A stretch of DNA of 8,617 nucleotides from Clostridiales bacterium (GTDB lineage: Bacteria; Bacillota; Clostridia; Lachnospirales; WQUN01). Below are positions 6,305 through 8,617 of this stretch, one piece after another. The position numbers were made by a program, and so were the translations under genes. Every line of letters begins with the position of its first letter. Within the stretch, counting starts at the first letter, position 1. The notes beneath the pieces are model-generated. The model did not search any database, was not told where the DNA came from, and saw only the letters and a program-made list of their open reading frames with translations. The stretch covers positions 1-8,617 of the forward strand of contig JAISRJ010000051.1 in assembly GCA_031273705.1 (NCBI GenBank), in the 5' to 3' direction.

Positions 6305-7773
6305 TAAAATTGAAAATAAAGGAAAGACGACGGTCCAAATTTTCCTAAAAAAATGATTACAAGTGTCCAGCAATAGAGCGTAGCCCACTTAATGAATGGA
6401 TTTCTCGCATGGAACCATTTGAACAGATCCAGTTTTTCAGAAACAATATCCGTTAACATACATAAAAACGTTGCTAAACCTGCCACAATAAGGTCCTTTA
6501 GCCCCAAACCAAATCTATAGGATGATAATTTGAATATCTCCTCTACCCCAAAGTTCATAACAATTCGCTTTATAACGCCAAAGGCTGTATCTAAACTTGA
6601 TGCACGAAAAAAAATCCATGCAAAACATACAAGTATAAAGGTGACAATTATTTGTACGAATTTGAAAAGACTTCCATCATTAGGAAGCTTTTCTATATGC
6701 CGCGCCTTTGTTCTAATAGTTTTAAGCGCGTCTTCCACAATCTGGTATAACCCATGTAATCCTCCCCAAATCACATAGTTCCAGTTCGCACCGTGCCATA
6801 AGCCGCTGACAAGAAATGTGATCATAATATTACGATATTTTTTTATACGGGAGCATCTGTTGCCCCCAAGCGATATGTATAAATAATCTCGAAACCATGT
6901 ACTCAGCGTGATATGCCATCTACGCCAAAAATCCTGAATCGACAAAGCAAGATAAGGTCTGTTAAAATTTACTGTAAGTTTAAAGCCCATAATTTGCGCC
7001 GCTCCAATAGCAATGTTTGAATATCCGGCAAAGTCGCAGTAAATTTGAATAGAGAAAAAAAATATGGCGATCAAAATTTGAAATCCAGAGTATTTTTGAT
7101 AGTTGTCAAATACAGTATCGACTAAGATCGCTACTCTGTCCGCAATAACTACTTTTTGAAAGTAGCCCCACAGCATTAATATAAATCCATTTATCATCCG
7201 ATTATAATCAAAGTGATGCTCCTCACCGATTTGGGTCAGTAAATTTTTAGTTCGTTCAATGGGACCTGCCACCAGTTGAGGGAAGAACGAGACAAATAGC
7301 GAGTATTTTAAAAAATTTCTTTCGGCGTCTATTTTACCGCGATACACATCCATTGTGTAACTTAGCGCTTGAAAAGTGTAAAAAGATATTCCCACGGGTA
7401 ATAGCAATGAAAAGCTGGGCTTAATAACCGAAAGATGTGCATATTTAAGAATTTGATTGAGCGTTGATATTGAAAAGTTAAAGTATTTAAATAGATATAG
7501 AATAAACAAATTGGAAGCGAAACTAAGGGCAACATATAGTTTTCTTTTCACCTGCCCGGCTCCCCGAATTTCAGTTCGATTTATCAAGATACCACTGGAA
7601 TATGTAATAATTGTTGAAATCAGCATAAGCAAAGCATATTTTGCGTTCCATGACATATAAAAATAGTAACTACAGAGCAAGAGCCATATATATTTGATTT
7701 TTTGCGGTATTAGGAAATAAATGATTATCACAATAGGAAAAAATATAAGAAAGTGCACAGAGTTAAAAAGCAA
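6304..7773 (-). CDS. MBOAT family O-acyltransferase (AlgI/PatA/DltB-like)
   Basis: A 489-residue multi-spanning membrane protein that should move an acyl group, usually acetyl, across the membrane for attachment to an exported polysaccharide or wall polymer. Family landmarks are present in order: MLFNSVHFLIFFP at the N-terminus, LLLPVGISFYTFQALSYTMD (123-142), FFPQLVAGPIER (163-174), FAGYSNIAIG (248-257), FWRRWHITLSTWFRDYLYI (282-300) and the catalytic block LVSGLWHGANW with His327, followed by GGLHG (337-341). The length is normal for the AlgI-type family. The start is TTG, not ATG: AAGGAGG (complement 7780-7786) lies 6 nt upstream and the family's usual first residues begin exactly there. 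It is the first gene of an operon with the SGNH-like gene. No glycosyltransferase or alginate genes are visible, so the polymer is unknown. The leader carries the dif-like palindrome at 7821-7848. Confidence 0.94.
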   Translation of the reverse strand: MLFNSVHFLIFFPIVIIIYFLIPQKIKYIWLLLCSYYFYMSWNAKYALLMLISTIITYSSGILINRTEIRGAGQVKRKLYVALSFASNLFILYLFKYFNFSISTLNQILKYAHLSVIKPSFSLLLPVGISFYTFQALSYTMDVYRGKIDAERNFLKYSLFVSFFPQLVAGPIERTKNLLTQIGEEHHFDYNRMINGFILMLWGYFQKVVIADRVAILVDTVFDNYQKYSGFQILIAIFFFSIQIYCDFAGYSNIAIGAAQIMGFKLTVNFNRPYLALSIQDFWRRWHITLSTWFRDYLYISLGGNRCSRIKKYRNIMITFLVSGLWHGANWNYVIWGGLHGLYQIVEDALKTIRTKARHIEKLPNDGSLFKFVQIIVTFILVCFAWIFFRASSLDTAFGVIKRIVMNFGVEEIFKLSSYRFGLGLKDLIVAGLATFLCMLTDIVSEKLDLFKWFHARNPFIKWATLYCWTLVIIFLGKFGPSSFLYFQF

Positions 7774-7779
7774 AATTTT

Positions 7780-7786
7780 CCTCCTT
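7780..7786 (-). promoter_or_regulatory. Ribosome binding site that fixes the TTG start of the MBOAT gene
   Basis: AAGGAGG on the minus strand lies 6 nt before the TTG at 7773. An ATG overlapping the upstream side of this site (7789) is in another frame and leads only to a very short peptide, so TTG is the true start. Confidence 0.8.
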
Positions 7787-7820
7787 CATTATGCCGAGAT
7801 ATCAAGCCTATAAAAAATCA

Positions 7821-7848
7821 AGGTAACATAATCTACATTATGTTGCCT
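7821..7848. other. 28-bp dif-like palindrome (candidate tyrosine-recombinase site)
   Basis: The site is built as 11-6-11: arm AGGTAACATAA, spacer TCTACA, arm TTATGTTGCCT. The arms are inverted copies with one mismatch. Length, layout and the TTATGTT right arm are those of Xer dif sites and related tyrosine-recombinase core sites. It lies about 50 nt upstream of the MBOAT start. Alternatives are a terminal inverted repeat of a small element or a repressor operator. No recombinase gene is in the window. Confidence 0.45.
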
Positions 7849-7986
7849 TCCTTATACAGCTTGAGTATTTAGCTTGTTTTGAAGGGGTAAGACAGAAAAT
7901 TTGGTTGAGCGGCAATAAAAAAAGAGCCTAAGCCCTTGATATTAAAGAAAAATAGTAACCACGTTACCTTCTGTAGATTATGTTAC
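7823..7986. repeat. 164-bp segment bounded by 15-bp perfect inverted repeats
   Basis: GTAACATAATCTACA (7823-7837) recurs exactly in reverse complement at 7972-7986. Both copies include the 6-bp spacer of the dif-like site, in opposite orientation. The right copy keeps one 11-bp arm (9 of 11 bases) but its other arm has diverged to ACGTTACCTTC. The interior is AT-rich, contains the short inverted pair GTAACCACGTTACC (7955-7968), and has no coding potential. It could be a small non-autonomous mobile element or an invertible segment; I found no convincing promoter in it in either direction. Confidence 0.55.
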
Positions 7987-8194
7987 TAAGAGAAATTATT
8001 TTTAGGAAGTCACGCGCCGTTACCTTGGAGTCACGCAAGACGATAAAAACGCGGTTTATCTAAACCTAAAATCGATAGGATAACACCCACTGCTTATTAG
8101 CCGAAAACATTTTACTTCCAACATCTATTTTAAACTTATTACCAGTTTATATCATAATTCCGTAAAAAATGCAAGCCGAATTTGCCGAATTCCA
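7987..8194. other. Gene-free AT-rich intergenic stretch
   Basis: No gene is supported here. Visible items are a near-direct repeat GGAAGTCACGC/GGAGTCACGC (8005-8015 and 8027-8036; starts 22 bp apart, about two helical turns), a 6-bp hairpin GATAAA/TTTATC (8042-8047 with 8055-8060), and two copies of GCCGAATT near 8174-8190. Any of these could be regulatory, but none is recognised. Confidence 0.5.
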
Positions 8195-8617
8195 TGCGTT
8201 AACGAGTAAAGCTATCGTTACTGTCCAAGCGGGTATGACTTGGCACACTAACGGGACAACTGCCGCAAGCAAGCGGAGGAAAACACGGCAATCAGTATAA
8301 GCGTGGCAAAATTCCAGGTACTCTAAATTTTGGCAAACTGGTATCGATTGCTATAGCTTCTTGCCCTGGAGATTCGCCTTTTTAACGTACCATAGCTGAG
8401 CAGTAACGATGAAACACCTATGCGCTGTACGGAAAGACCAGAATACGGCGAAAGTGAACCGGTTATGTGCAAATCGAAAAAGGGGAGCAGTCTAAGTACG
8501 TATATACGGACACATAGCAGTAAGCGCTCGACGCTATATACAGTCAATCCACGAAAAGATGAGAAAGGCTGTGAGCGTGACGGGATTCTGCCACAGTACA
8601 TAGGCATAATAAGCCAA
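8195..8617 (+). mobile_element. Probable 5' part of a group II intron (domain I), cut by the window edge
   Basis: About 420 bases without a credible gene but with dense RNA-like structure on the plus strand. ATCGTTACTG (8214-8223) pairs perfectly over 10 bp with CAGTAACGAT (8401-8410), about 180 nt away. Inside or near this lie CCAAG/CTTGG (8225-8229 with 8239-8243), CCGC/GCGG (8263-8266 with 8273-8276), CAAAATT/AATTTTG (8307-8313 with 8326-8332), TCCAGG/CCTGGA (8313-8318 with 8365-8370) and AGCG/CGCT (8523-8526 with 8532-8535). Purine runs such as GAAAAC, GAAAC, GAAAG and GAAAAAGGGG recur between stems, as in the loops of a large catalytic RNA. The composition resembles domain I of bacterial group II introns, whose reverse transcriptase gene would lie beyond the right edge. 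The 5' boundary is uncertain: no clear GUGYG start was found. Another large structured RNA remains possible. Confidence 0.42.

Noticed and set aside
7838..7971. Invertible promoter inside the inverted repeats
   Set aside because: No -35/-10 pair with acceptable spacing was found in either orientation. The inversion idea is kept only as a hypothesis about the repeats.
8323..8607. 94-residue minus-strand open frame near the right edge
   Set aside because: It sits opposite the folded RNA-like element, has an Arg/Ser/Leu-rich composition without domain character and no convincing ribosome binding site. It is more likely a by-product of structured RNA.
1..8617. CRISPR arrays, tRNA and rRNA genes, intact transposase genes
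   Set aside because: No regularly spaced repeats, cloverleaf-type tRNA sequences, rRNA signatures or transposase domains were seen on either strand.

Overview
The window looks like chromosomal DNA from a Firmicute, most likely an anaerobic spore-former of the Clostridia. This is inferred from strong AGGAGG-type ribosome binding sites in front of ATG, GTG and TTG starts, a secreted protein with a copper-amine-oxidase-N-like domain, a membrane-anchored polysaccharide deacetylase with the SFDAAWG form of motif 1, a YhfC-type membrane protease, and an AIM24-family gene. No rRNA, tRNA or CRISPR array was seen.

Layout, left to right. (1) The start of an AIM24-family gene, minus strand, cut by the left edge (1-113). 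(2) A 219-bp imperfect palindrome (177-395) between two same-strand genes. (3) A secreted stalk-like protein, minus strand (476-1510), divergent from (4) a two-gene plus-strand operon: a CE4 polysaccharide deacetylase (1646-2440) and a 482-residue protein with two conserved-looking ends and a very acidic linker (2454-3902). Divergent promoters with overlapping -35 boxes can be proposed between (3) and (4). (5) A hairpin at 3977-4015 that may end transcription from both sides. (6) A YhfC-family intramembrane metalloprotease, minus strand (4099-4878). (7) A hairpin-rich intergenic stretch (4879-5200). (8) A two-gene minus-strand operon (5201-7773): an MBOAT O-acyltransferase with a TTG start, overlapping by one base an SGNH/DltD-like partner. 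(9) A gene-free stretch (7774 to about 8195) with a 28-bp dif-like palindrome and an inverted partial copy of it. (10) At the right edge, a non-coding stretch with long-range complementarity and GAAA-rich loops, which I read as the 5' part of a group II intron running out of the window.

The shared theme is the cell envelope: deacetylation of a surface or spore glycan, O-acylation of an exported polymer, a secreted wall or surface protein and a membrane protease. The MBOAT and SGNH-like proteins very probably work together. The deacetylase and the acidic two-domain protein are co-transcribed, but their functional link is unknown. The non-coding parts are the least explained: the palindrome at 177-395, the dif-like pair around the MBOAT leader, and the folded element at the right edge.
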